A DNA stretch of 64,000 nt from Cyclobacteriaceae bacterium (GCA_028281285.1 JANQKF010000016.1:162156-226155); one strand, 5' to 3'; shown: positions 44,700 through 54,634, numbered from the stretch's first letter. Numbers and translations are program-made. The notes: generated by a model from the letters alone, not told the origin.

Positions 44700-45536
44700 C
44701 TAATCTTGGACAGGATGGACATTTCGTCCAGCGAATGCCAATCTGAATTCAGAGGCAAAGCTTCGCGAACACCTCAATCGTTGTCCTGATTTGAGCTGGA
44801 TTTCTAAGTCTCCATGCCCTATTGATGAATAACTCATTGTGTTAGCAAGGTTGACAATATGAGATCGATGTATTCGAATGAATTTTGAGGGAATCGAATC
44901 AAGAAAAGAAGTCAGTGAGGAATGTTTAAGATAAAACCCATCATTGGTAAATATCCTGATGTAATTGCCTTCTGATTTGACCCATGTAATATCATCTACC
45001 TCTATGGAGTAAACTTTGTTTCCAATACTTGCTTCAATTCTATTTTCAAATGTACCGACTTGATTGGCTAGCTTATCCTTTTTCTCGAGCCTATCTCTTC
45101 TTACTCGCATCAAGGCAATCAAACCGGCAATTACCATCCAGAATGGCATACTGATGGTCAATAACTCTTGAGTAATGATTTTGTACAAGCCATTTGGCAA
45201 ATGCGGAACGTTGATTGTCCAATTCAGGTACATCCAGCCTACGCCAAAACTCAATCCGAAGACTAATACAGCAATAATAAGTCGATTTAAATTGCCTCGT
45301 GGACCTTTAAAGCTTAGTTTTTGAAGTAACAGATAAAATAACGGAGTTAAGATACCAGCCCATAGAATCGCAAAGGGCATTAATTTCATCGCAAGCGTTT
45401 GTCTCACCCCGGGTTGGGTGTTAGCTATCCTATAACCATGGGAGATCAGGGCCAATAACAAAGTCATAAACAGAACGGACATAGGAACTGACCAATTCTT
45501 GTTCAGAAAATTAGATCGAATTCTAGAAGTGGACAT
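44700..45536 (-). CDS. Membrane-bound LytTR transcriptional regulator
   Basis: A 278-residue one-component regulator. Four transmembrane helices (about 20-38, 50-70, 85-105, 125-145) are followed by a basic linker and a LytTR DNA-binding domain (about 165-270) with DDITWVKSEGNYIRIFT and FIRIHRSHIVNLANTM. There is no receiver or kinase domain, so it probably senses through its membrane part. It lies next to the esterase gene (67-base gap, same strand) and may control it. A second regulator of the same plan is at 56272-57138. Confidence 0.88.
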   Translation of the reverse strand: MSTSRIRSNFLNKNWSVPMSVLFMTLLLALISHGYRIANTQPGVRQTLAMKLMPFAILWAGILTPLFYLLLQKLSFKGPRGNLNRLIIAVLVFGLSFGVGWMYLNWTINVPHLPNGLYKIITQELLTISMPFWMVIAGLIALMRVRRDRLEKKDKLANQVGTFENRIEASIGNKVYSIEVDDITWVKSEGNYIRIFTNDGFYLKHSSLTSFLDSIPSKFIRIHRSHIVNLANTMSYSSIGHGDLEIQLKSGQRLRCSRSFASEFRLAFAGRNVHPVQD

Positions 45537-45685
45537 AAGGAAGCTTAATGATCTAATTATAAGAATAAGTTTTCAATAAAATACACTCTCCAATGTTCAT
45601 ATGGTCACTCCGCTAACAACAGACAAGTCTCAAATTCATAGATTAATTATTATATTAAATATGATTTTATCAACTATTATTTATC

Positions 45686-47020
45686 ATGTCGAGAGAAGAT
45701 AATCACACCTTAGATGCAGTTTTTCTATTCGAGGGAACAATAATTATTGAAGAATTAGAATCCTATAAAAATGAATCAATTCCCAGAGTCGTTGAGCGAT
45801 TAAATGATTCAGATGAACTAAAGACCAAGCTTACCGAAGACTTAAACCATGTTTTCTTCAATGGTGAGTACGGAGATCCAAAGTTGGTCGAGTTAACCTT
45901 CCAGGAGGGCAGCATCGATTTTCTTGGGAGTATCGAAGTCTGGGATTTGTTACAAGTGTTGGCCACAGCTGAAGGAGTAATAGCCCTCTCGAATCGAATA
46001 AGAAAAGTCGTAACTAGAACGATAAGAACTCACATCCAAAACTCTATAGGCTCAGGAAGACTCCATATAAAGTTAAGCGTCTCAGGGGTTCCGGTGACTC
46101 GGCAAGCAAAAGACAAAACGGAGAAAAGTCACTTAAGTAGAAGAGTTATACAGGAAGACTGTAATTGTGAAGACCGAGTTGAGCACAAGCGTATATGGTT
46201 GTCTTTTGCCAAGGTCATTCTCACTGTAATTCTACTACTTATCGGACTTGGTGTAATTATGGAAAGATATAACCAAAATGGTTTGGAATTAGCCAAGATG
46301 AATCTCGCTGATACCACCCAAATGGATTCCAAAGCGGGCCAACAAGCAGGCATAAATAACACTACACTGGAAAAGATCAATAATTCAATTGGCTTCCTTG
46401 ATAAGACATTAAAGGACTTTGTCAAGAGTGGTACTGACATAGATATTACGATTAAGGAAAGTGACTACGGAGGACAGTCAGAGGGCAGTTTAGAAACCAA
46501 CAGCGAAGAAAGAATTCTAAAGGAATTAGAAGATTTAGTTGAGAAAGGAAACTTAGCGATAGACAAACTCCAACAATTAGTAGATGCTTATTCTAAGGAA
46601 GAAAGTATCAGTTCGGTAGTTTCCAAACCTTTGGCCCCTCTGGATTCAGTTTCTATTGAAGCAAACAATGACTACCGCCTAAGGATTCAATTTGAAAATC
46701 CCAGCGACTCATTGATTCAGGTGAGAATCGTGCCAGAGAACAAGAAACTAAATATTTGGTCTGACAAGAATTATGGAAGGTCCAAAACAGATACTACATG
46801 GACACCCAAGAATGAAAAATTGAGTACTTACTGGATAAGATTTGCAGATCAAAATGATAGTTTAATCCAAGTCGCGAGTAAACTAACTAACTATAAGGTT
46901 GGAGTAAATGAGATTGAAATAATCGGTTTGTCGAAGGATTTAGGTCAAAAACTCAAGAGATTTCAATTCACTATAAGGTTTTTTAAGCGTAAAGATGCTG
47001 ACGATGATTTGAGTAACTGA
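45686..47020 (+). CDS. Unrecognised single-transmembrane protein
   Basis: A 444-residue protein I cannot assign. Residues 1-115 form an alpha/beta-looking N-terminal domain (LDAVFLFEGTIIIEELES, VELTFQEGSIDFLGSIEVWDLLQVLATAEG). A short linker with DCNCED follows, then one transmembrane helix (about 172-194, FAKVILTVILLLIGLGVIM), a long helical, probably coiled-coil stretch (about 225-315) and a beta-rich C-terminal domain (330-440) that looks like an immunoglobulin-like sandwich. The first 170 residues are probably cytoplasmic. It stands alone between divergent and convergent genes and looks more AT-rich than its neighbours by eye, hinting at transfer. Confidence 0.7.
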   Translation: MSREDNHTLDAVFLFEGTIIIEELESYKNESIPRVVERLNDSDELKTKLTEDLNHVFFNGEYGDPKLVELTFQEGSIDFLGSIEVWDLLQVLATAEGVIALSNRIRKVVTRTIRTHIQNSIGSGRLHIKLSVSGVPVTRQAKDKTEKSHLSRRVIQEDCNCEDRVEHKRIWLSFAKVILTVILLLIGLGVIMERYNQNGLELAKMNLADTTQMDSKAGQQAGINNTTLEKINNSIGFLDKTLKDFVKSGTDIDITIKESDYGGQSEGSLETNSEERILKELEDLVEKGNLAIDKLQQLVDAYSKEESISSVVSKPLAPLDSVSIEANNDYRLRIQFENPSDSLIQVRIVPENKKLNIWSDKNYGRSKTDTTWTPKNEKLSTYWIRFADQNDSLIQVASKLTNYKVGVNEIEIIGLSKDLGQKLKRFQFTIRFFKRKDADDDLSN

Positions 47021-47101
47021 AGATCGTACCTTAACCCAACGACATTTCACATTAAAGGCATTCTCGAGCCTTCTGAGCAGATGGCCAAATGTAATGTTAA
47101 A

Positions 47102-47968
47102 TTAATTATTCGCAACCAGCCACTGCCCGAGAATATCAAAATGATTAGTCGGTAACATTCCGGTATTCTGATCAATCAATTCATGATCCGCATTAGGATA
47201 AACCTGAACAGTGAAGTTCGGCTTGCTCAGATTGTTCAAGATATCGATGTCGTATCGAGCCGGATGGCTGCGATCCTGGTTCCCGTAAATCCAAAGCACA
47301 GGCAAAGTCATGGACTGTATGGTTGACAATGGATCATAGCCGGCAATGCCAGTATAATTAGCGAGTGCTGAAGTTGCTTCTTCAATTGTGACCGTAGGGT
47401 CATCAGTCAATGAGCAATAGAGGTTCTCCAAGCCTACTGAAGCCACACCTCCACTTGCCATAACAATATAAGACAGGTCATTGGTCCGGCTGAAAACAAC
47501 CGTATTCACCCAAGCTCCTTGACTCGATCCGTAAATCCCTATTCTTGAATAATCAATACGAGTATGACTTGTTAAGAGCTCGATAATTCCCAACACATCA
47601 TCAGCTCGAGCCTCAAGAAATTCTGTATAGTTTTCTAAGGATTCAACCGGATAGGACCCTGTTGACCCTCCTATTCCTCGTTTGTCATAGAGATAGGTAG
47701 CATATCCATTTTGCGTTAAGATCTGAGCGATCGGTTCTAATTCGTCTCTTGTTTCATTGCCAGAGCCTGGAATTATAATCATTGTTGGAAAAGGACCTTC
47801 TCCCTGTGGCAAGAAAAGCTCTCCTTCAATAGTTGCCGTCCCTGAGGTGGTCTCAAAAACGCCATCCCTTAAAATCGGATCCGGGAGATCATCATCGGAA
47901 CATGAACTTAAGTTAACAGCTATAATAAGAAGGATTAAGCTAATAAGAGAATCGAGTTTGCTTTTCAT
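47102..47968 (-). CDS. Alpha/beta-hydrolase lipoprotein
   Basis: A 288-residue lipoprotein (signal ending NLSSC, Cys23). The alpha/beta-hydrolase domain has the oxyanion segment PTMIIIPGSGNETRDE, nucleophile elbow GSSQGA, acid Asp in YGNQDRSHP and His in NADHEL, a complete triad. It resembles dienelactone-hydrolase/BAAT-like acyl esterases seen in Bacteroidota. The substrate is unknown. A small hairpin (47978-47996) lies nine bases before the start codon. Single gene, downstream of the AraC regulator at 48038-49117 on the same strand. Confidence 0.85.
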   Translation of the reverse strand: MKSKLDSLISLILLIIAVNLSSCSDDDLPDPILRDGVFETTSGTATIEGELFLPQGEGPFPTMIIIPGSGNETRDELEPIAQILTQNGYATYLYDKRGIGGSTGSYPVESLENYTEFLEARADDVLGIIELLTSHTRIDYSRIGIYGSSQGAWVNTVVFSRTNDLSYIVMASGGVASVGLENLYCSLTDDPTVTIEEATSALANYTGIAGYDPLSTIQSMTLPVLWIYGNQDRSHPARYDIDILNNLSKPNFTVQVYPNADHELIDQNTGMLPTNHFDILGQWLVANN

Positions 47969-47977
47969 TTTTTAACC

Positions 47978-47996
47978 TTTAGGACGACAACCTAAA
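47978..47996 (-). other. Hairpin in the leader of the lipoprotein hydrolase gene
   Basis: TTTAGG-N7-CCTAAA inverted repeat, nine bases upstream of the start codon at 47968. It could hide the ribosome-binding region or be a small operator. Six-pair stem only. Confidence 0.3.
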
Positions 47997-48037
47997 AGTC
48001 AAATCAGAATTGGTCGACTCAATCGAAGGAATGAGTC

Positions 48038-49117
48038 TTATTTTTTAAGCTGATCGCAAAATTCTTTTGGAGAAGACCCGGTGATTTTTTTGAAAGCACG
48101 ATTCAATGTGGCTTTGCTATTAAATCCTGACTCGAGTCCGATAGTTAGGATGTTCTCCGTTTTATGGTCTCCTCGTTTCAAGCGTTTGATCACTTGTTCT
48201 ACCCGATAAGAATTGACGAAATCATAGAAACTCATTCCAACATGCTCATTTAGCAATTGGCTTATTTCGCGTTTATCAATATTGAGTTTTTCGCCAAGGT
48301 CTTCAAGTTTTAATTCCTGATCCAGGTAAATTTCGTGCACTTCCATTAGTTGGATCAATTGTTTAGTGTAGTCGACTTTGTCTGCTTCAGAAAGGGATGA
48401 AGTCTTGTACTTCTCACCAACAACTTTCTCATCAATTCTTGTGAATACGACAGGGTTTTTCAGGGCCATATAGCCTATGGTATAGATTGAGAGAATCATG
48501 ATGACACTTGTGAGAAAATCTGAATCAAATGGAATTTTAGCTCCCGAGAGTGCCAGTAAAACAATCACGGGAATCAGGATGAGGACGGTGAGAAGAATAT
48601 TTCTCATCCAAACGACCATTTGTCTACGGGGCGACTCCTTTCCGTTATTCTGCTTCAGATATGCGCTCAGCAAAATCACGGATGAAACCTGGTATACTAG
48701 TTGAAAAACTCCTTTGGCAGAAATACTGAGAATTTGTAATGAACTAAACTTATCACTCAACAAAAAATGGTTTCCTTCACCTGTAAATAAGTGATAAGGT
48801 AAATACGCTATATTTATAAGAATCGGAATTACAAGATGACATTTTGAAAGAGGCTGATTCTTCGAATTAGAAGTGAGCCTTTTAATGTAGATATAGGTCA
48901 AAGGTCCAAGAAACAGCTCTATGAAAAAACCGGACCCTGTGATTTTTGGAATCGCATCATGGTAATTGACGGCTTCCAATGCTTCTTCTACCAGCATGGC
49001 GGAAAAAAAGAAAACAAGCAACCCTATGAGGTGATTCGCTACCTTATCTCCCCTCTTATTGAAATAGAGCAGGCCTGAGAGCAGGAATCCTTGGATGGTT
49101 GTTATACTTAGTAACAT
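48038..49117 (-). CDS. Membrane-anchored AraC-family regulator
   Basis: A 359-residue protein. The N-terminal ~220 residues hold six or seven transmembrane helices. The C-terminal ~110 residues are an AraC double helix-turn-helix: LKLEDLGEKLNIDKREISQLLNEHVGMSFYDFVN and ENILTIGLESGFNSKATLNRAFKKITGSSPKEF, matching the consensus second-helix GFxSxxxFxRxFK. This architecture is frequent in Bacteroidota; the membrane part is the presumed sensor. The closest same-strand target is the lipoprotein hydrolase gene 70 bases downstream. Confidence 0.9.
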   Translation of the reverse strand: MLLSITTIQGFLLSGLLYFNKRGDKVANHLIGLLVFFFSAMLVEEALEAVNYHDAIPKITGSGFFIELFLGPLTYIYIKRLTSNSKNQPLSKCHLVIPILINIAYLPYHLFTGEGNHFLLSDKFSSLQILSISAKGVFQLVYQVSSVILLSAYLKQNNGKESPRRQMVVWMRNILLTVLILIPVIVLLALSGAKIPFDSDFLTSVIMILSIYTIGYMALKNPVVFTRIDEKVVGEKYKTSSLSEADKVDYTKQLIQLMEVHEIYLDQELKLEDLGEKLNIDKREISQLLNEHVGMSFYDFVNSYRVEQVIKRLKRGDHKTENILTIGLESGFNSKATLNRAFKKITGSSPKEFCDQLKK

Positions 49118-49195
49118 TAATCAATTAACGGATGGCCGTTGCTAAAGCTACAACTAAAAATACATCAATGTTAAGCGAACTATAACTCCCTGCGC

Positions 49196-49621
49196 TTAAT
49201 AATAACTAACCATGAGTCCACGTATCACTAATACAGCAATTGTTACTAGAATAACCACATAAGCTATTCTTTTGAAAGATCGAATTACTGAATTTCGTTT
49301 AGAATTAGTCTCCTTTTTCTTTTGCAGTCGATAACCCACCTTTCTGATTGTAGCAATCTCAGGAGCATTGAAGAAATTATCTTTAAGAAACTGTCTTAGA
49401 TCAAAAACAGCTTTGGATAGCGACTCCTCTCCGACAAGGACATCGTTCCAAATTTGACTCACGAGTTCTTCGCGCGTAACGACTCTGTTTGTATTGTCTG
49501 TCAGAACCTTTAATAACTTGATTAATCGAGGCTGGACATATAACTCATTACCTTCTCCATCCTGGAAACAGTATAGCTCAAGGTTGATCTTCCAATTTGA
49601 ATATTCAGTTCTTGCTTTCAT
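49196..49621 (-). CDS. Membrane-anchored winged-helix regulator (third copy)
   Basis: A 141-residue protein: OmpR-type winged helix (VVTREELVSQIWNDVLVGEESLSKAVFDLRQFL, wing IRKVGYRL) in residues 1-105, a basic linker, and one transmembrane helix ending the protein (AYVVILVTIAVLVIRGLMVSYY). It has the same plan as the proteins at 10222 and 57813 but is more distant and lacks their PG...H...R..H tail. Divergent from the DoxX-like gene (90-base gap), which might be its target. No periplasmic sensor is present. Confidence 0.8.
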   Translation of the reverse strand: MKARTEYSNWKINLELYCFQDGEGNELYVQPRLIKLLKVLTDNTNRVVTREELVSQIWNDVLVGEESLSKAVFDLRQFLKDNFFNAPEIATIRKVGYRLQKKKETNSKRNSVIRSFKRIAYVVILVTIAVLVIRGLMVSYY

Positions 49622-49711
49622 CTTACTTCCTCAATTCAACTTAATTTAAGATAGATTTAATCAGAATTTCAAGTTCGTTGTAAGGTTTTAGAGGGACCTT
49701 TTGGCAAAAAC

Positions 49712-50086
49712 ATGAACCCAAAAGTCACAAACATCCTAAACTGGATCATAATTGTTCTGTTGAGTCTTCAATTCGTACTTGCTGCCCTTCCAAAGTTTAC
49801 TGGTCAGTGGGAGGATTCGTTCAATGCGTATGGCTACCCCGTCTTTACTATGTATTTGGTAGGTGCATTGGAACTATTAGCGGTAATTGCTTTTTATTCA
49901 CCGCGATTTAGAAAAGCAGGAGCATGGATTATAATTGCCCTTATGACCGGAGCTGCTGTTACCCACTTACTAAATGATGAAAACAACCGTATCCTTCAAA
50001 ACCTTATCCTGGTAGGTCTGTCTGTCGGATTAATCTATATCCAGCGTTTCAGGCAACAAAGGGAAGTCAGTGATGAGTCTGTTTGA
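49712..50086 (+). CDS. DoxX-like membrane protein
   Basis: A 124-residue protein with four transmembrane helices: IVLLSLQFVLAALPKF, VFTMYLVGALELLAVIAF, AGAWIIIALMTGAAVTHLL and LILVGLSVGLIYI. The LPKF...W...F...G.P pattern and LVGALELL segment are typical of DoxX/MauE-like proteins, linked to thiol-redox, quinone or oxidative-stress systems. Short C-terminal tail. Probably monocistronic; divergent from a membrane winged-helix regulator. Confidence 0.75.
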   Translation: MNPKVTNILNWIIIVLLSLQFVLAALPKFTGQWEDSFNAYGYPVFTMYLVGALELLAVIAFYSPRFRKAGAWIIIALMTGAAVTHLLNDENNRILQNLILVGLSVGLIYIQRFRQQREVSDESV

Positions 50087-50258
50087 TCTCAACATTCAGT
50101 TCATTAGCGAAGAATAGATATTTACTTCACAATGGCCTGTAGACCACCACGAGAAACCCTACCCTTGATATTCTAGATCCATTTCAACCTTTGGACTAAA
50201 ACGACCTTTTTATTTCTAATCGTTAGACCTATTTTCATAGTCCTCAAACCGATTTGTC

Positions 50259-53200
50259 ATGACGAGAAGAATTATACCATTATTGCTAATCATAGGGCTG
50301 TTCATTGTCGAACCTCTTGATGCGCAGCGAAGAAGGAAAAACACAGCTTCACCTGTCCAGGAGAACCCGATAAAATCAGACCTCTTTGCCGACTTTAAAT
50401 TCCGGAATATAGGCCCCGGATTTATGTCAGGGCGTGTGGCCGACATAGCTATCCACCCCCAAAATGACAACATAAGATATGTTGCTATCGCCTCAGGAGG
50501 CGTGTGGAAAACGATGAATGCGGGAGTTACATGGGAGCCAATATTTGATAATGAAGGCTCCTACTCTACTGGAAGTCTTGCTATCGACCCAAACAACCCA
50601 CATGTGGTATGGCTAGGGACCGGTGAAAATGATGGAGGGCGTCATATAGGTTTTGGAGACGGTATCTACAAGACCGAAGACGGAGGAAAGAGTTGGACAA
50701 ATATGGGGTTGCAGGATTCTGAACATTTATCCACGATCATTGTGAATCCCGATGACTCAGACATTGTCTATGTGGCCTCTCAAGGGCCGCTATGGAGCAA
50801 AGGTGGAGAACGTGGGTTTTATAAAACCAAAGACGGTGGCAAGACATGGACCAGGACCCTTGGTGATGATGAATGGATGGGTGTCACTGACATTCTGATG
50901 GATCCAAGAAATCCCAATCGTTTGTATGCAGCTACTTGGGAAAGACATCGTACAGTCGCTGCTTATATGGGAGGTGGAAAGAATACAGCACTCTATCGAA
51001 GTGAAGATGGCGGTGACACCTGGACAAAACTAACATCCGGCCTTCCAACTGGTAAAATGGGAAAAATTGGATTGGCACTCTCCCACCAAAATCCTGATAT
51101 TGTATATGCCGCAATCGAGTTAAACCGGAGAACTGGTGGACTATATAAGTCTCTTGATCGAGGAGCTACCTGGACCAAGCAATCTGATGCTGTTTCCGGA
51201 GCCACAGGACCACATTATTATCAGGAATTATATGCTTCTCCTCACCACTTTGACTGGTTGTACCTAATGGATACTGATGTTCAAGTTTCCAAGGATGGTG
51301 GGAAAACGTTCACCCGTCTCAACACTCAACACAAACATGTAGACAATCATGCCTTGGCTTTCAAAAAGGATGATCCCGACTACTTAATGATTGGAACAGA
51401 TGGAGGCGTTTATGAAAGCTTTGACCTTGGTGACAATTGGAGATATTTCCCTAACATTCCTGTTACACAGTTCTATAAAGTGGCAGTTGATGACGCAGCT
51501 CCCTTCTATAATATCTATGGTGGTACGCAAGACAACAGCACGCAAGGAGGTCCATCCCGGACAGATAATCTTCATGGCATCCAAAATTCAGACTGGCGAG
51601 TCGTACTGAATTGGGACGGTCATCAACCGGCAACAGAGCCCGGCAACCCGGATATAATATATGCTGAACGTCAGCAAGGACAGATTTCAAGAATTGACAT
51701 GACTACGGGTGAAGTAACCGATATTCAGCCACAGCCGGCTGCGGACGAAGATTATGAGCGTTTCAATTGGGACGCCCCTATTCTGGTTAGTCCACATAAA
51801 CCTACACGATTGTACTTTGCTTCTCAACGGCTTTGGAAGTCTGAAGATCGCGGTGACAGTTGGACAGCGATTTCAGGAGATCTGACCAAAAATGAAGAAC
51901 GATTAGAACTTCCAATAATGGGAGGTCAACAGAGCTGGGATTCTCCTTGGGACGTTCTGGCCATGTCGAATTACAACACCATTACATCTGTCGCAGAATC
52001 ACCTGTTCAGGAAGGGTTGTTATACGTAGGCACCGATGACGGAAGAATTCAAGTCACTGAGGATGGCGGACAGAACTGGAGAATGATCCCCGTTTCCAAC
52101 ATGCCAGGAGTACCGGCAACAGCATTTGTTAATGATGTGAAAGCGGATCTCTATGATGCAAGTACGGTGTATGTAGTTCTTGACAACCACAAATATGGTG
52201 ACTATGCTCCTTACCTGGCCGTAAGCAATGATAAGGGCACCACATGGAGGTCTATTAAAAGCAATTTGCCGGATAGAACCTTGCTTTGGAGAATTGTTCA
52301 GGATCACAAGAAAAAGGAACTGATGTTCCTTGCAACAGAATGGGGAATCTACTTCACAGTTGACTCCGGAGATCACTGGACTAAATTGAACGGTGGAATG
52401 CCAACGATCTCTTTCAGAGATCTTGCAATTCAGAAAAGGGAAGATGATTTAGTTGCAGCCTCTTTTGGACGTGGCTTTTATATTCTGGACGACTATTCAG
52501 CGCTTCGAGGTGTTTCTGCAGATCAGATTGCTCAGGAAGCTACCTTATTTAAACCAAGAAAGGCACTATGGTATATTCCTCGGTCCCATGTAGATTTCGA
52601 TACTCAAAAAGGTTCAATTGGTGCCCAACATTATGTAGCCCCTAATCCTGAATTCGGAGCTACTTTTACCTATTACTTAAAGGAAAGCTTGCAATCGAGA
52701 AAAGAGCAACGACAGGCGTCAGAAAAAGGTAACGCCAATCCTCCATTTCCAGGTTGGGAAGCCGTAGAAGCGGAGTACAATGAACAAGCCCCAACCGTCT
52801 GGCTGACTATTTCCGGGTCTGATGGCAAGGCGATCAGAAGAGTACCTGCTAATTCGAAAAAGGGATTCCATCGGGTAACATGGGATCTGAAATATCCATC
52901 ACCAGGAGCAATTGATTTGAATGGAAACAACACTGGATTTGGTGGTTTTATGGTGGCACCAGGCAGTTATTCTGCCACGCTTTATAAAAATGTAGACGGG
53001 CAGGTTTCGCAACTCGGAGAATCTGTGACTTTTGAAGTGGAGCAAATGCGTAAAGGGGTTTTGGACGGAGCCGATCCCGATGTGGTGGCCGCTTTCTGGA
53101 GAGAGTTTGAAGCAACTTCAAAGAATGCGGCACAGCTTAATTTGGAACTCGGAAATGCGCTACGCAAAGTGAACGCTATGCAAAAGGCATTGGAGCTTTC

Positions 53201-53522
53201 GGAATTGGCACCAGGAAACTTGGATCAGCAAATCAGTACGGTTCGAAAAGCTGTCTTGGATATCAACTCTCAACTGAATGGTAATCCTGCCAAAAATCAA
53301 ATGGGAGCAAAAACAAGGACAACTATCGGCACACGGTTATTTACGGTTCAGCTCGGAATTGGCACTTCGACTTACGGCCCGACAATCACCAACAAACAGA
53401 GCTTAGAAATAATCAACAATGAAATAGCCGATCTATCTGATCGTTTGGAACAGCAACAGTCAAGAATCGATCGACTGATTCAAGCGCTTAAAGATGCTGG
53501 AGCTCCTTGGATAGAGCGTTAA
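50259..53522 (+). CDS. Large secreted Asp-box (VPS10/sortilin-like) beta-propeller protein
   Basis: A 1087-residue exported protein with signal peptide (IIPLLLIIGLFIVEPLDAQ). At least nine Asp-box repeats are visible: KTMNAGVTW, KTEDGGKSW, KTKDGGKTW, RSEDGGDTW, KSLDRGATW, SKDGGKTF, KSEDRGDSW, TEDGGQNW, SNDKGTTW. The order and the opening FRNIGPGFMSGRVADI match the homologue at 17220-20297 (WRNIGPNRGGRS). The last ~300 residues contain a beta-sandwich and a helical end (DLSDRLEQQQSRIDRL). Such proteins bind or cleave surface polymers or peptides; the activity is unproved. Its stop is four bases from the convergent stop of the cytoplasmic Asp-box gene. Confidence 0.9.
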   Translation: MTRRIIPLLLIIGLFIVEPLDAQRRRKNTASPVQENPIKSDLFADFKFRNIGPGFMSGRVADIAIHPQNDNIRYVAIASGGVWKTMNAGVTWEPIFDNEGSYSTGSLAIDPNNPHVVWLGTGENDGGRHIGFGDGIYKTEDGGKSWTNMGLQDSEHLSTIIVNPDDSDIVYVASQGPLWSKGGERGFYKTKDGGKTWTRTLGDDEWMGVTDILMDPRNPNRLYAATWERHRTVAAYMGGGKNTALYRSEDGGDTWTKLTSGLPTGKMGKIGLALSHQNPDIVYAAIELNRRTGGLYKSLDRGATWTKQSDAVSGATGPHYYQELYASPHHFDWLYLMDTDVQVSKDGGKTFTRLNTQHKHVDNHALAFKKDDPDYLMIGTDGGVYESFDLGDNWRYFPNIPVTQFYKVAVDDAAPFYNIYGGTQDNSTQGGPSRTDNLHGIQNSDWRVVLNWDGHQPATEPGNPDIIYAERQQGQISRIDMTTGEVTDIQPQPAADEDYERFNWDAPILVSPHKPTRLYFASQRLWKSEDRGDSWTAISGDLTKNEERLELPIMGGQQSWDSPWDVLAMSNYNTITSVAESPVQEGLLYVGTDDGRIQVTEDGGQNWRMIPVSNMPGVPATAFVNDVKADLYDASTVYVVLDNHKYGDYAPYLAVSNDKGTTWRSIKSNLPDRTLLWRIVQDHKKKELMFLATEWGIYFTVDSGDHWTKLNGGMPTISFRDLAIQKREDDLVAASFGRGFYILDDYSALRGVSADQIAQEATLFKPRKALWYIPRSHVDFDTQKGSIGAQHYVAPNPEFGATFTYYLKESLQSRKEQRQASEKGNANPPFPGWEAVEAEYNEQAPTVWLTISGSDGKAIRRVPANSKKGFHRVTWDLKYPSPGAIDLNGNNTGFGGFMVAPGSYSATLYKNVDGQVSQLGESVTFEVEQMRKGVLDGADPDVVAAFWREFEATSKNAAQLNLELGNALRKVNAMQKALELSELAPGNLDQQISTVRKAVLDINSQLNGNPAKNQMGAKTRTTIGTRLFTVQLGIGTSTYGPTITNKQSLEIINNEIADLSDRLEQQQSRIDRLIQALKDAGAPWIER

Positions 53523-53526
53523 TTAT

Positions 53527-54609
53527 TTAATGAAATTCAACACTGTGGACCATCGGTAGGTTACTGCTGATGGTCTCCCAGTTTTCTCCTTTATCATTGG
53601 ATAAATAGAGATTACCGGTAGTTGTGCCAAAGGCAAGGGTATCTCCCGTTACATCCAGTGCATGTCGATAGGTTATGTCGAATGCTGAACCTTGGGGTAG
53701 CCCATTTCGGAATGCTTTCCAGGTTTTTCCTCCATCATCAGTTCTACAAACACAAAGCGACTGATCCACTGCTACCCGTGTTACATCACTAATACCAGGA
53801 ACCACCCAGGCAACATCAGGATCGGTTTCACTGGCAGCTACAGCAAAGCCAAAGTTGGCAGGGCCGTTTTCTTCAGAAATATCCGTCCAATTAGCTCCGG
53901 CATCATCTGATCTGTAGATACCGCAATGGTTTTGTTGCCACATCACCTTGGTGTCAGCAGCACACCATTCGACCAAATGAGGGTCTTGCCCAATTTCTGA
54001 CGATGGATCAGGCAGAAAATCGGCCCTGAGCCCTTTATTACGTGGTGCCCATGTTTCACCTCCATCAAAAGTTTCGAAGGTTCCTGCACAACTAATTGCG
54101 ATATAGATATGATCAGAATCAGCGGGATCAACTAGAATTGAATGAATACCCGGGTTATCTCTGCCACCTCCAAACCATTGCCCTTTCCTGGAAGGCTGAT
54201 CCCACAACCCTCTCATCAACTCAAAGGAATCACCATTATCGGTACTCTTAAACAAGCCCCCTGGTTCAGTACCAATATAAATGGTGCCTGGCCGATCTTT
54301 GCCTCCATTCGAAAAGGCCCAAAGGAGTTTCGTGGCTGCTGGTTTGCCTTCTTTAATTTCTTCACCATCAGGATATTTAGGAGCCTCCAACTCTTCCCAT
54401 TCTCGCCCGTCCTTTGATCGATGTAGTTTACACCCCCAATGACCATGGTCGAGCAAAGCCCACCAATAGCCGGTATTTTCATCAATTGTAGCAATTGTTA
54501 CAGGGATTCCCAGGAAATCCGTTCGATCATAATTCCATTGTCCTGAACCGTTTTTGCGGTAAGTGACAAGTCCCTTTCGTGTACCGAGTAATAAGATATT
54601 TTGAGCCAT
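53527..54609 (-). CDS. Cytoplasmic Asp-box (BNR) propeller protein
   Basis: A 360-residue protein with no signal peptide (MAQNILLLGTRKGLVTY), unlike the two large propellers. Asp-box repeats: KSTDNGDSF, ETFDGGETW, RSDDAGANW, RTDDGGKTW, LSNDKGENW, enough for a six- or seven-bladed propeller. The segment QWFGGGRDNPGIHSILVDP is a distinctive feature. Usually annotated as sialidase-like or WD40/YVTN-like, but no sialidase Arg triad is evident. It is the second gene of an operon with a MoaD/CysO-like ubiquitin-fold protein (25-base gap), suggesting an intracellular role tied to that carrier protein. Confidence 0.85.
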   Translation of the reverse strand: MAQNILLLGTRKGLVTYRKNGSGQWNYDRTDFLGIPVTIATIDENTGYWWALLDHGHWGCKLHRSKDGREWEELEAPKYPDGEEIKEGKPAATKLLWAFSNGGKDRPGTIYIGTEPGGLFKSTDNGDSFELMRGLWDQPSRKGQWFGGGRDNPGIHSILVDPADSDHIYIAISCAGTFETFDGGETWAPRNKGLRADFLPDPSSEIGQDPHLVEWCAADTKVMWQQNHCGIYRSDDAGANWTDISEENGPANFGFAVAASETDPDVAWVVPGISDVTRVAVDQSLCVCRTDDGGKTWKAFRNGLPQGSAFDITYRHALDVTGDTLAFGTTTGNLYLSNDKGENWETISSNLPMVHSVEFH

Positions 54610-54634
54610 AAAAAATTGGTTTGAGTGATTCAGT

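Noticed and set aside
53527..54609. Calling the Asp-box propeller a sialidase
   Set aside because: Asp-box repeats alone do not show sialidase activity, and no Arg triad or nucleophile Tyr pattern was recognised.
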